From RGIG4576 sp964606575 (GTDB lineage: Bacteria > Bacteroidota > Bacteroidia > Bacteroidales > Muribaculaceae), in the NCBI GenBank assembly GCA_964606575.1, contig CAZSHA010000038.1:1-21275 (forward strand): DNA of 21,275 nt, given 5' to 3'. A model generated the notes under the pieces. That model was not told where the DNA came from, ran no database searches, and saw only the letters and a program-made list of their open reading frames with translations. How positions within the stretch are numbered: position 1 is the stretch's first letter; each line of letters opens with the position of its first letter. The translations under genes were made by a program, and so were the position numbers. Below, piece by piece: positions 1 to 7,693 of this stretch.

Positions 1-79
1 TGGTGGTGAAGATAATATAGCATATAAACAATTAAAAGAAACAATTAAATATTGCGTACTTTATAATGTATTCATATAA
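1..79 (+). CDS. 3' end of an unidentified gene, probably polysaccharide biosynthesis
   Basis: The frame starting at base 2 is open from the window edge to a TAA at 77-79 and encodes about 25 C-terminal residues, beginning GGEDN and ending YNVFI. The stop lies only 3 nt before the ATG of the next glycosyltransferase, the same tight packing as the rest of the cluster, so I read it as the last codons of the preceding operon gene. The GGED start recalls the GED motif of GT2 enzymes, but too little is left to name a family. Confidence 0.45.
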   Translation, partial: GGEDNIAYKQLKETIKYCVLYNVFI

Positions 80-82
80 GAA

Positions 83-883
83 ATGAAAATATCAGTAATA
101 ATTCCAACATATAAGCCTGCAGAGTATATATGGGAGTGTTTGGATTCGTTGGAAAAACAAACATTCTCAAAGGCGGATTATGAAGTGATTCTAGTCCTTA
201 ATGGTTGCAAAGAACCGTATTATTCTACAATAAATGATTATATTGCTAGAAGTGAAGTACAGTATAATTTTATTCAAACAGATCAAGGAGGAGTATCAAA
301 TGCAAGAAATATAGGTTTGGATAATGCAAAAGGGGAGTATATAACTTTTATTGATGATGATGATATTGTTTCTCCTAAATATTTGGAAGGGCTATGCAAT
401 ATATGTTCGAAAGAAATAATTGCCTTAAGCTTATCGTATAGATTTAGTGAAAACTTATCTTCTTGCTGGTCTTATGCTATAACTGAAGTGTATAATAGTT
501 TACATAATAAAGTCTATCCTTTTTATAAAGCCAGACGGTACTTTAGTGGTCCTTGCATGAAGTTGTTTCATCGAGATATTATCGGTCATAGACGTTTTGA
601 TAAACGATATAAAATAGGTGAAGATTCTGTGTTTATGTTTTTAATATCAGATAGATTTCGGTCGGTCTGTACTACTTCAAGCGATGCTGTATATTATAGG
701 AGAATCCGGATAGGAAGTACAATAATGGAGAAAGGAGATTGGAAAGATAAAGTTATAAATGCAATGTCTCAAATTGTTGAATATATTAAGATTTATAGTA
801 AATCAATACGAAAATATAATTTTATGTTTTGTGCATCAAGAATATTAGCAACGATACTTTCACTTTTTGTAAAATTTAAATAA
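83..883 (+). CDS. GT2 family glycosyltransferase
   Basis: A 266-aa GT-A fold glycosyltransferase that would transfer a sugar from a nucleotide-sugar donor to a lipid-linked polysaccharide intermediate at the cytoplasmic membrane face. The N-terminus has the family start MKISVIIPTYKPAEY (1-15). A donor-binding stretch GGVSNARNIGLDNAKGEY (69-86) leads to the metal-binding acidic cluster DDDD (91-94), the DxD equivalent. The acceptor-side motif GED is at 179-181. The length is normal for a short soluble GT2, and there is no convincing membrane segment apart from a hydrophobic C-terminal tail. It is the first complete gene of the operon, 3 nt after the upstream stop and 9 nt before the CapA-like gene. 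Its DNA is very AT-rich. Donor and acceptor cannot be read from the sequence. Confidence 0.88.
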   Translation: MKISVIIPTYKPAEYIWECLDSLEKQTFSKADYEVILVLNGCKEPYYSTINDYIARSEVQYNFIQTDQGGVSNARNIGLDNAKGEYITFIDDDDIVSPKYLEGLCNICSKEIIALSLSYRFSENLSSCWSYAITEVYNSLHNKVYPFYKARRYFSGPCMKLFHRDIIGHRRFDKRYKIGEDSVFMFLISDRFRSVCTTSSDAVYYRRIRIGSTIMEKGDWKDKVINAMSQIVEYIKIYSKSIRKYNFMFCASRILATILSLFVKFK

Positions 884-892
884 TATCAAACA

Positions 893-1921
893 ATGTTAAG
901 AATTGTAGGTGATGTGAATTTTTCAGATGGATATTGGGATACTGGTTTTGGGGTTGGGTCAATGATTAAAAAAGGACTAGATCCATTTGCTGGTGTTGAT
1001 ATGAAATCTAAGGATTTTTGGATTGGAAATTTTGAATGTGTATGCTCAACAATTTCAAATAAAACATCCTTGAAATCCAAACAGTTTAGAGTAGACCCTT
1101 ATGTGTTAAAAAATATCAGACACTTAAACTTGTATAGTGTTGCAAATAATCATGTGATGCAACATGGGGAAGAGGCTTATAATCAAATGCTTTTAAATAT
1201 AAAAAACTTTGGTTCAGATTATGTGGGTTCACTTGGAAAAAAAATACATACATTTTCACATGAAGGAAAGGTGGTCTCAATTTTAAGTTTTAGTATGAGA
1301 CCAGATGAATTTTCAGAAAGCCCGTTATATTGGTGTCTGCCTGAATATAAAGAAATAGAAAAAGAATTTCAAAAAATTTTAAATTCTGATTATAAAATAG
1401 CATATATACACTGGGGAAATGAGTATATAAACCATCCATATATAGATCAAGTGCAATTTGCTCATTGGCTTGTTGATTTAGGATTTGATCTGATTGTTGG
1501 AATGCATCCACATATATTGCAATCGTATGAAATATATAAAGGAAAGTTTATTTTTTATTCAATAGGGAATTTTGTGTTTAATATGGCATGGGAACCAACA
1601 AAATATTCTGTAATTATAAATGTTGATTTAAATAATAATAATGTTTCTTTTGACTATGTGAAAATTGGAGATGGTTATAGTCCGGTTTGCATTAGTACTG
1701 TGCCGGAAAATTACAATTTGAGGCGATTGTGCTATGGTGAGTTAAAGAAAGAAACGAATGAAATATATTATAAAAAAGTATTTAATGGATGGAATTTATA
1801 TAGAAGAGCCAATCATTTATCAATAATGAGAAATATAAAAAGATTTGATAAAAAAGATATAAGTCTAATATTTGAAGATTTTTTTAAGCGAAGATTGATA
1901 AATAAATTAAAAACAAATTAA
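893..1921 (+). CDS. CapA-like metallophosphatase (PGA_cap family)
   Basis: A 342-aa protein of the CapA/PgsA family, the metallophosphatase-fold proteins known from poly-gamma-glutamate capsule synthesis in Bacillus and also found in many polysaccharide loci. The family motifs appear in order: GDVNFSD (6-12), the NLE-type box NFE (46-48), ANNH (84-87), HWGNEY (173-178), GMHPHILQSYE (203-213) and FYSIGNFVFN (221-230). The D, N and H residues of these boxes are the expected dinuclear metal ligands. No signal peptide or N-terminal membrane anchor is visible, unlike Bacillus CapA, so it is probably cytoplasmic or peripheral. It sits 2 nt before a TupA-like ATP-grasp gene, and the pair suggests attachment of an amino acid or peptide to the polysaccharide. 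No CapB or CapC homologue is present in the window. The DNA is about 20-28% GC in sampled lines. The true substrate is unknown. Confidence 0.85.
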   Translation: MLRIVGDVNFSDGYWDTGFGVGSMIKKGLDPFAGVDMKSKDFWIGNFECVCSTISNKTSLKSKQFRVDPYVLKNIRHLNLYSVANNHVMQHGEEAYNQMLLNIKNFGSDYVGSLGKKIHTFSHEGKVVSILSFSMRPDEFSESPLYWCLPEYKEIEKEFQKILNSDYKIAYIHWGNEYINHPYIDQVQFAHWLVDLGFDLIVGMHPHILQSYEIYKGKFIFYSIGNFVFNMAWEPTKYSVIINVDLNNNNVSFDYVKIGDGYSPVCISTVPENYNLRRLCYGELKKETNEIYYKKVFNGWNLYRRANHLSIMRNIKRFDKKDISLIFEDFFKRRLINKLKTN

Positions 1922-1923
1922 TT

Positions 1924-2832
1924 ATGGATATAAAAAAAATTGTGCCGCCAAAATTGAGAAGAAATTTGATGTTGGCATTTTCGTGGATACCTGATAAGAT
2001 GATGTTGCCTTTTCAGTATTGGTTGATTTTGCATCGTTGGCCTAATTTAAGGCAGGCAAAACGGTTCAGTGAAAAGATTCAAGTTTATAAATCTGTGTAT
2101 CATAATGAGGAAATGTTGGAGTGCGTAGATAAGTATAAAGTACGATTTTATGTAGGGAAGAAACTGAAAACGGAAAAATATTTAAATAAACTATATCAGG
2201 TTTGTGATGATGCAAATGAAATTAATTTTCAGGAATTACCAAATAGATTTGTCATAAAGACAACTGATGGTGGAAATGGTGATAATATATTGGTAGTAAA
2301 GGATAAATCAAAGTTAGATATAGGCGATGCTATAACAAAAATAAATGGTTGGAAATCACGAAAAATCGATAAGTATTCAAGAGAATGGGCCTATATAGGT
2401 GCAAGAGGTTCAAAGATTATTGTTGAGCAATATTTGGAGGAACCTGAAAATCAGGATGGTTCAATAAACGATTATAAGTTTTTATGTTATAATGGTGAAT
2501 TCCGATATTTATGGATTGATAAGAATCGTTATTCTAATCATAAACGGGGATTTTGGAATGAAAATCTCGAATTTTTGAAAGGGGTTAGATCTGACCACCC
2601 AACCTTTGATGTTGCGCCAAAGTTACCTGAAAATATAAATGAAATGATAATCGTTGCAGAATCTTTAGCGAAAGGATTTCCTTTTGTTCGGGTTGATTTA
2701 TATAATATTGAAGGGCATATTTATTTTGGAGAGATGACTTTTTACCCATGGAGTGGTTATGTTCAGTTTTTTCCAGATTCTTTTGATGAGGAACTTGGTA
2801 AATATTTTGATCTAAGCACATTAAAAGGCTAA
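1924..2832 (+). CDS. TupA-like ATP-grasp ligase
   Basis: A 302-aa protein that I recognise as the TupA-like ATP-grasp family, named after the protein for teichuronopeptide biosynthesis in alkaliphilic Bacillus. ATP-grasp enzymes join a carboxylate to an amine through an acyl phosphate. Visible features are the family N-terminal stretch RFSEKIQVYK (47-56), the nucleotide-binding lysine segment FVIKTTDGGNG (109-119), IIVEQYLEE (165-173), NDYKFLCYNGEFRYLW (182-197), and the metal-binding end FVRVDLYN (254-261) with FGEMTFYPWSG (268-278), where D258 and E270 are likely Mg ligands. It lies between the CapA-like gene (2 nt) and the UDP-sugar dehydrogenase (4 nt to the first ATG). I infer that it amidates uronic acid carboxyls of the polysaccharide or its precursor with an amino acid, but neither substrate is shown by the sequence. 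Confidence 0.82.
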   Translation: MDIKKIVPPKLRRNLMLAFSWIPDKMMLPFQYWLILHRWPNLRQAKRFSEKIQVYKSVYHNEEMLECVDKYKVRFYVGKKLKTEKYLNKLYQVCDDANEINFQELPNRFVIKTTDGGNGDNILVVKDKSKLDIGDAITKINGWKSRKIDKYSREWAYIGARGSKIIVEQYLEEPENQDGSINDYKFLCYNGEFRYLWIDKNRYSNHKRGFWNENLEFLKGVRSDHPTFDVAPKLPENINEMIIVAESLAKGFPFVRVDLYNIEGHIYFGEMTFYPWSGYVQFFPDSFDEELGKYFDLSTLKG

Positions 2833-2851
2833 TAATATGATAACAAAATTT

Positions 2852-4126
2852 ATGATGAAAAAAGAAATTAAAATTGCAGTGATTGGATTGGGATATGTGG
2901 GCTTGCCTTTGGCTAGACTATTCTCAACAAAGTACAAAACAGTTGGTTTTGATATGAACCAACGACGTGTGGATGCTTTGATGACTGGTCATGATGCGAC
3001 ACTCGAAGTTGCTGACGAATTGTTGCAAACTGCTATAGCAAATGGATTTAAATGTACTACCGATATAGAGGAAATAAGAGATTGTAACTTTTATGTGGTG
3101 GCAGTGCCAACTCCAGTAGATTCAAACAATCGTCCAGATTTAAAGCCTTTATGGGGTGCGAGTGAAACAGTAGGTAAGGTAATCTCAAAGGGGGATATAG
3201 TGGTATATGAATCTACTGTATATCCTGGAGTTACAGAAGAAGAATGCTTGCCTGTGGTGGAAAATGTAAGCGGATTGAAATTCAATGTTGATTTTTATGC
3301 GGGATATTCACCCGAACGCATAAATCCAGGCGATAAATTGCATACCGTTGAGAAAATTAAGAAAGTAACATCGGGTAGTACTCCTGAAATAGCCGATATA
3401 GTAGATAATGTTTATAACTCGGTTCTTATTAATGGAACACACAAGGCATCGTCAATAAAAGTGGCTGAGGCGTCAAAAATTATAGAGAATTCTCAACGTG
3501 ATGTGAATATTGCATTCATGAACGAGTTGGCGAAAATATTCAACGCCATGGGTATAGATACTAATGAAGTTATAGAAGCGGCTGCTTCAAAATGGAACTT
3601 CATTAAGTTGAAACCAGGTCTTGTCGGGGGGCACTGTATAAGCGTTGACCCATATTATTTGATTCAGAAAGCTCAAGTATATGGTGTGATGCCTCGAGTT
3701 ATGTCATCGGCAAGGCGTTTGAACGACGGAATGGGAGAATATGTTGCTCATCAGGTCATTAAACAGATGAATAAGAAGGGTGTTATGGTGAAGAATGCTA
3801 AAATCTTGTTATTGGGTATTACTTTTAAGGAGAATTGTCCAGATATACGTAATACCAAGGTTGTTGATATATATACTACGCTGAATGAGTATACTGATAA
3901 CATTACGGTTTATGACCCTCATGCAAATGCTGAAGCTGTTAAACATGAGTACGGAATAGGTATAATTAATGAATTGCCATCTGGAGAATCGTATGATGCA
4001 GTGATTTTAGCAGTGGCACATAATGAATTTGTTGAATTGGACGTGAAATCATTGGCGGTGGCTAATGGTGTTATATATGACGTTAAGGGTGTGTTACCAA
4101 AGGAAATAATTGACGGAAGATTATAG
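2852..4126 (+). CDS. UDP-N-acetylhexosamine 6-dehydrogenase (TviB/WbpA type)
   Basis: A nucleotide-sugar dehydrogenase of the UDP-glucose/GDP-mannose dehydrogenase family, oxidising C6 of a UDP-HexNAc to the uronic acid with two NAD+. The Rossmann motif GLGYVGLPLA follows the start closely. The catalytic cysteine lies in GLVGGHCISVDPYYL, which is characteristic of the TviB/VipA/WbpA branch using UDP-GlcNAc or UDP-GalNAc. The substrate lysine region FIKLKPG precedes it, and the C-terminal domain has GITFKENCPDIRNTK. An ATG at 2837 would add MITKF; I prefer the internal ATG at 2852 (MMKKEIKIAV), giving 424 aa, because the Rossmann strand normally begins close to the start. GC content rises sharply here compared with the upstream genes. 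The product, UDP-HexNAcA, would supply the carboxylated sugar of the polysaccharide. Which epimer is used is not determined. Confidence 0.93.
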   Translation: MMKKEIKIAVIGLGYVGLPLARLFSTKYKTVGFDMNQRRVDALMTGHDATLEVADELLQTAIANGFKCTTDIEEIRDCNFYVVAVPTPVDSNNRPDLKPLWGASETVGKVISKGDIVVYESTVYPGVTEEECLPVVENVSGLKFNVDFYAGYSPERINPGDKLHTVEKIKKVTSGSTPEIADIVDNVYNSVLINGTHKASSIKVAEASKIIENSQRDVNIAFMNELAKIFNAMGIDTNEVIEAAASKWNFIKLKPGLVGGHCISVDPYYLIQKAQVYGVMPRVMSSARRLNDGMGEYVAHQVIKQMNKKGVMVKNAKILLLGITFKENCPDIRNTKVVDIYTTLNEYTDNITVYDPHANAEAVKHEYGIGIINELPSGESYDAVILAVAHNEFVELDVKSLAVANGVIYDVKGVLPKEIIDGRL

Positions 4127-4128
4127 TT

Positions 4129-5124
4129 ATGTTGTCTGTTATAGTTCCAATTTATAACGAAGAGAAATACATAGTAAAGTGTATAGAAACGATACTAGCT
4201 CAAGATTATCCTAAGGATGATCTTGAGGTGGTGTTTGTTGATGGTATGAGTACTGACAGGACGAGAGAAATCGTTTTGGAGTATGTAGAAGAATATGATT
4301 TTATAAGGTTGCTTGAAAACCCTAAAAGAATTGCACCATGTGCAATGAATATTGGGATTCGTGCTACAATAGGGGAATATGTAATGAGATTGGATGGTCA
4401 TGCTTTGTATCCAACAAATTATTTTTCTTCGATAGTGCAGTGGCATAAAAAAAGACCTGAAATTGATAATGTTGGTGGAATTTGTGTTACTGATGTAGTG
4501 AACAGGAATAAGGAGTCAATGTCAATTGCTAAAGTGATGAGTGATAAATTTGGTGTGGGAAATAGCAAATTTAGAACAGGAGTGCAAGATGTGGAATGTT
4601 TAGAGGTTGATACTGTTCCTTTTGGTTGCTATAAGCGAGGTGTATTTAAGAAGATTGGTTTATACAATGAAGATTTGGTAAGATGTCAAGATATTGAACT
4701 GAATAAGCGATTGAAAAGAGCTGGAGGCCGAATCCTAATAGTGCCATCGATATATTGTACATATATTCCGCGAGATAATTTTAGCGATTTTTATAGAAAT
4801 CGCTATTTTACGGGGTATTGGGTTGTTAAAATGGGTTTTGTTACGGGGACGTTAAAGAATTCAGGAGTACGGCATTTCGTACCAGCGATATTTGTTATGA
4901 CTATTTTTTTATCGGTATTATTAGGACTAGTTAATAATATATTTTTTATTCCAGGTATGGTAGCATTGTTGTTATATGTTGTATTAATGTTTGGTAGAGC
5001 ATTTGTGATAAATGATGAAAATACTTCCATTTGGAATTTGTTTAGGGCATTCTGTTGTATCCATTTTAGCTATGGATTTGGATCTTTAAAAGGATTATAT
5101 GATTGTTTGTTAAAAAGGACATAA
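4129..5124 (+). CDS. membrane-associated GT2 glycosyltransferase (ExoA-like)
   Basis: A 331-aa GT2 enzyme resembling ExoA of succinoglycan synthesis. The GT-A domain starts LSVIVPIYNEEKYI (2-15) and has FVDGMSTDRT (36-45) and NPKRIAPCAMNIGI (64-77). The divalent-metal motif reads RLDGHALY (87-94), so the usual DxD is D-G-H, as I recall from ExoA-like proteins. Then come PFGCYKRGVF (164-173) and QDIELNKRLKRAGG (187-200), the ED-type acceptor motif with Q in place of the first residue. Two hydrophobic segments near 250-269 and 272-291 anchor it in the inner membrane. The start ATG is 2 nt after the dehydrogenase stop, so translation is probably coupled. It should add a later sugar of the repeat unit on undecaprenyl diphosphate; the linkage is unknown. 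Confidence 0.88.
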   Translation: MLSVIVPIYNEEKYIVKCIETILAQDYPKDDLEVVFVDGMSTDRTREIVLEYVEEYDFIRLLENPKRIAPCAMNIGIRATIGEYVMRLDGHALYPTNYFSSIVQWHKKRPEIDNVGGICVTDVVNRNKESMSIAKVMSDKFGVGNSKFRTGVQDVECLEVDTVPFGCYKRGVFKKIGLYNEDLVRCQDIELNKRLKRAGGRILIVPSIYCTYIPRDNFSDFYRNRYFTGYWVVKMGFVTGTLKNSGVRHFVPAIFVMTIFLSVLLGLVNNIFFIPGMVALLLYVVLMFGRAFVINDENTSIWNLFRAFCCIHFSYGFGSLKGLYDCLLKRT

Positions 5125-5161
5125 TATCAGATTTAGCAATTAAAATTAAAAGTATTTTGTG

Positions 5162-6250
5162 ATGGCTTGGATTGCGGTATTTGTAATTAGTTTTTTGATA
5201 ACTAATTTTTTGGTTCCAAATATTCTTTTGGTGTCGTTGAAAAAGCGTTTGTTGGATATTCCAAATAAGCGTTCGGTGCATAGGGTAACGTCATCTCGAT
5301 TAGGAGGTCTGTCGTTTTTCCCAAGTGTTATAGTCGCAATCTGCGTCACGGTTGCTGCTGGTGGACTGCTGGATACGCAGTTGATGAATAGTAATGTGAC
5401 ATTGCAATTCCTGATAACAACAGGGGCATGCTTGATAATGTATACTATTGGACTCTTTGACGACATTGTTGGCCTTCGTTATGGAATAAAGTTTATTGCA
5501 CAGACTTTTGCCGCATTGCTTATCGTGTCATCTGGGGTATGGGTTAATAGCTTACATGGGCTTTTTGGCGTTTATGACTTGCCTGCGATAATTGGTGTAC
5601 CTTTTTCTGTATTGCTGATAATGTTTATTATGAATGCAGTAAATCTTATTGATGGTATAGATGGGTTGTGTTCAGGGTTAAGCATAATAGCGTTATTTGT
5701 GTATGGCATATTCTTTATTAAAGTTGGAGAGATGGCTCAATCCCTAGTCGCATTTGCTATGATTGGCTGTTTGTTGGCTTTTTTCAGGTATAACGTTAGA
5801 GGCTTTTCCCATAAAACATTAAAGATTTTTATGGGTGATACGGGTAGTTTGGTGACAGGAACTATATTAAGTATAAGTGCAATAAAGTTGACTCAATATT
5901 CTGGTGGCGAGGGATGTGAGGCTTTTCCGTTCTTAATGGCATACTCTGCTTTGATTGTTCCTTGTTTGGATGTACTGCGCGTTATGATTAGCCGTAAAAG
6001 AAAAGGAAAATCTATGTTTTTACCAGATAAGACCCATATACATCATAAATTATTAGATTTAGGATTAAGTGCTCGTCGTAGTATGTTGATAATTTTATTA
6101 ATATCGGCACTATTTATTTTTATTAATGTTGTAATGAGTTATTGTATGCCGTATGAATTAATAATTGTCATTGATATACTATTGTATACGGTGTTGAATA
6201 TGTTTTTGTCACGAATGATACGGAAGCATAAGGCTATAAATGTTAAATGA
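5162..6250 (+). CDS. WecA/MraY-family undecaprenyl-phosphate sugar-1-phosphate transferase
   Basis: A polytopic membrane enzyme of the MraY/WecA phosphoglycosyl transferase family, which starts lipid-linked polysaccharide synthesis by moving HexNAc-1-P (typically GlcNAc-1-P) from UDP-HexNAc to undecaprenyl phosphate. Counting from the GTG at 5159, motifs are NKRSVHRVTSSRLGG (36-50), the DD pair in GLFDDIVGL (98-106), NLIDGIDGL (162-170), FMGDTGSL (224-231) and HIHHKLLDLG (293-302). HIHH is the WecA-type version of the last cytoplasmic loop motif and distinguishes it from MraY. About ten hydrophobic segments alternate along its length. A GTG (5159) and an ATG (5162) are adjacent; I chose the ATG. 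It is the last gene of the cluster, 37 nt after the preceding stop, and is followed by hairpins likely to end the operon. Confidence 0.92.
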   Translation: MAWIAVFVISFLITNFLVPNILLVSLKKRLLDIPNKRSVHRVTSSRLGGLSFFPSVIVAICVTVAAGGLLDTQLMNSNVTLQFLITTGACLIMYTIGLFDDIVGLRYGIKFIAQTFAALLIVSSGVWVNSLHGLFGVYDLPAIIGVPFSVLLIMFIMNAVNLIDGIDGLCSGLSIIALFVYGIFFIKVGEMAQSLVAFAMIGCLLAFFRYNVRGFSHKTLKIFMGDTGSLVTGTILSISAIKLTQYSGGEGCEAFPFLMAYSALIVPCLDVLRVMISRKRKGKSMFLPDKTHIHHKLLDLGLSARRSMLIILLISALFIFINVVMSYCMPYELIIVIDILLYTVLNMFLSRMIRKHKAINVK

Positions 6251-6256
6251 AAATTA

Positions 6257-6298
6257 AGAAGTTGTTTAAAGTTTTCTTATGTAATTAAAATAACTTCT
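6257..6298. repeat. inverted repeat with 11-nt arms after the polysaccharide operon
   Basis: Arms AGAAGTTGTTT (6257-6267) and AAATAACTTCT (6288-6298) pair over 11 positions with one G-T wobble around a 20-nt AT-rich loop. It starts 6 nt after the stop of the WecA-like gene. It lacks a T-tract directly after it, so it may be a weak terminator, an mRNA 3' end structure or a protein site. The left arm plus two bases recurs in inverted orientation at 7806-7818. Confidence 0.4.
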
Positions 6299-6340
6299 AA
6301 GTGGGGGGACTTTTTTGGAGGAGTATTGCTTCTTTACATG

Positions 6341-6375
6341 GAAAGCGGTTGATTCGGTGGAATCGGCCGCTTTTC
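6341..6375. terminator. long hairpin, probable operon terminator
   Basis: GAAAGCGGTTGATTC (6341-6355) pairs with GAATCGGCCGCTTTTC (6360-6375) around a GGTG loop, forming about 15 bp with two G-T pairs and one bulged T. The right arm ends in TTTTC, giving a short U-stretch. It lies about 90 nt after the polysaccharide operon and could serve both convergent operons. Confidence 0.55.
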
Positions 6376-6419
6376 ACGTTTATAGGTCTAGGCTAATATA
6401 TCTTCTGTTAGACAAATTC

Positions 6420-6545
6420 GCTAAACACTGACAATTGGTATACGATTGCTCGCAATATACATACTTCGGTTAAGCATAGCAATGTGTATACGATTATGCA
6501 CGGTAAAGTACTTTCCGCTAAACACTAGCAAAGAGTATGCGTCAG
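6420..6545. repeat. degenerate tandem repeat, 48-49 nt period, about 2.5 copies
   Basis: Unit starts are at 6420 (GCTAAACACTGACAA), 6469 (GTTAAGCATAGCAA) and 6517 (GCTAAACACTAGCAA), 49 and 48 nt apart. Each is followed at a similar distance by GTATACGATT (6438-6447 and 6486-6495) or the diverged GTATGCGTC (6535-6543). The third copy runs into the 3' end of the convergent M20 gene, whose stop codon is at 6542-6544. The 6251-6541 gap has no convincing gene; it holds only these repeats and the two hairpins. Confidence 0.5.
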
Positions 6546-7621
6546 GCTAAACTTGCTGTTATGCTTAGGTTGGTGAGCAGGGTTGTGTAGGTGTGGAGTG
6601 CGGTGCGAATCTCTGTTGTGAGGATGTATTCGTCGGCTGTATGTGAGCGTGACGAACTGCCAGGTCCAAGTTTCAGCGATGGGAATGGCATCAGTGCTTG
6701 GTCTGATAGAGTGGGCGAGCCGAACGGCACGCATCCTAATGTCTTCAACCGTTTCACCAAGATGTGTTCCTCGCTTATTCCCGATGGATTTAGCCGTGTG
6801 GAACGTGGCGTGAGTCTGCACCAATCGAACGGTACAGCCTTGCGTATGAGCGACAATGTTTCCTCATTGTCGTAGGCATCTGTAGTACGCACGTCCACTA
6901 CAATTCGGCAAGTGTCGGGTACTACGTTATGTTGTGTGCCGGCTTCTATTTGCGACACCGTTATTTTCACGGGACCGAGCATTGCCGATTCATTCTCAAA
7001 CCGCAGGTCTTTCAAAATGCTTACGACTTCCATAGCACGATATATTGCGTTTATGCCTTCGTTGCGTGCCGCATGACCAGCCACGCCTTTTATTTCTCCG
7101 TCAAGCACCATTAGCCCTTTCTCGGCTATTGCTGGTTGCATGTCGGTGGGTTCTCCCACGATTGCCACGTCAATGTGCGGTAATAAAGGCAACACTGATT
7201 CTATGCCGCCACGTCCGCTCACTTCTTCTTCGCAAGACAGCAGCAGTATAAGGTTGTAGGTTCGCTCCAGTTCACATAGGTGTCGGAATACGGCAGTTAA
7301 AGTCACCACCGAAGCACCAGCATCATTGCTTCCAAGTCCATAGATGCGTTCATCTTCCTCGCTCGGCTTAAATGGGTCGTGCGACCAGCCTTGCACAGCC
7401 TTCACCGTGTCGATGTGGCTGTTAAGCAGCAGAGTGGGCTTGCTGTCGTCAAATTCAGGGGCTATGCACCACAAGTTGTTACCATGCCGTTGTGGCGACA
7501 GACCGAACGAGCCTAGCCGTGCTTCAATCATATCGGCAACAGCCTTTTCTTCACGGCTGAAAGACGGAGTCGAGATCATGTCTTTCAGCATGTCTATAGC
7601 ATCATAAAACAATTCATCCAT
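6542..7621 (-). CDS. argE: M20 family deacylase, ArgE/DapE-like (probable N-acyl-ornithine deacylase)
   Basis: A 359-aa zinc aminoacylase of peptidase family M20. The co-catalytic metal site is complete: H69 and the accessory D71 in NSHIDTV, bridging D100 in GLGSNDAGA, general base E131 and ligand E132 in SCEEEVSG, E157 in VGEPTD, and H327 in SRSHTADEY. The dimerisation (lid) domain lies at about 165-285. The length fits ArgE/DapE enzymes. The arginine assignment rests on similarity to Bacteroidetes ArgE-like proteins and on argB nearby at 10855. In Bacteroides fragilis arginine is made through N-succinyl intermediates, so the substrate here could be N-succinyl- or N-acetyl-ornithine; DapE is the alternative. 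It is transcribed away from the acyl-CoA ligase gene, from a promoter near 7686-7693. Confidence 0.85.
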   Translation of the reverse strand: MDELFYDAIDMLKDMISTPSFSREEKAVADMIEARLGSFGLSPQRHGNNLWCIAPEFDDSKPTLLLNSHIDTVKAVQGWSHDPFKPSEEDERIYGLGSNDAGASVVTLTAVFRHLCELERTYNLILLLSCEEEVSGRGGIESVLPLLPHIDVAIVGEPTDMQPAIAEKGLMVLDGEIKGVAGHAARNEGINAIYRAMEVVSILKDLRFENESAMLGPVKITVSQIEAGTQHNVVPDTCRIVVDVRTTDAYDNEETLSLIRKAVPFDWCRLTPRSTRLNPSGISEEHILVKRLKTLGCVPFGSPTLSDQALMPFPSLKLGPGSSSRSHTADEYILTTEIRTALHTYTTLLTNLSITASLA

Positions 7622-7661
7622 ATTACAAAGGAACTTCTATAAATTCCATAAATCTAAACAA

Positions 7662-7680
7662 AGCAATTTATCGAATTGCT
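7662..7680. promoter_or_regulatory. palindrome at the argE start region, candidate operator
   Basis: AGCAATT (7662-7668) and AATTGCT (7674-7680) are perfect 7-nt inverted arms around TATCG. On the minus strand the palindrome lies 5 nt downstream of the predicted -7 box at 7686-7693, so it covers the expected transcription start. That is a typical position for a repressor operator or a 5'-end RNA hairpin. The binding protein is unknown. Confidence 0.4.
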
Positions 7681-7685
7681 ACATA

Positions 7686-7693
7686 CAAAAGTA
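7686..7693 (-). promoter_or_regulatory. Bacteroidetes-type -7 box for the argE-like gene
   Basis: On the minus strand this reads TACTTTTG, matching the Bacteroidetes sigma-ABfr -7 consensus TAnnTTTG. It lies 64 nt upstream of the start codon. I see no good -33 TTTG at the expected 19-21 nt spacing, so the call rests on the -7 box alone. Confidence 0.45.

Noticed and set aside
5159..5161. GTG start of the WecA-like gene
   Set aside because: An ATG follows immediately at 5162 and is the more likely initiator; the difference is one residue.
6420..6545. CRISPR array
   Set aside because: The repeats are degenerate, few and nearly tandem, without conserved repeat/unique spacer structure, and no cas genes are present.
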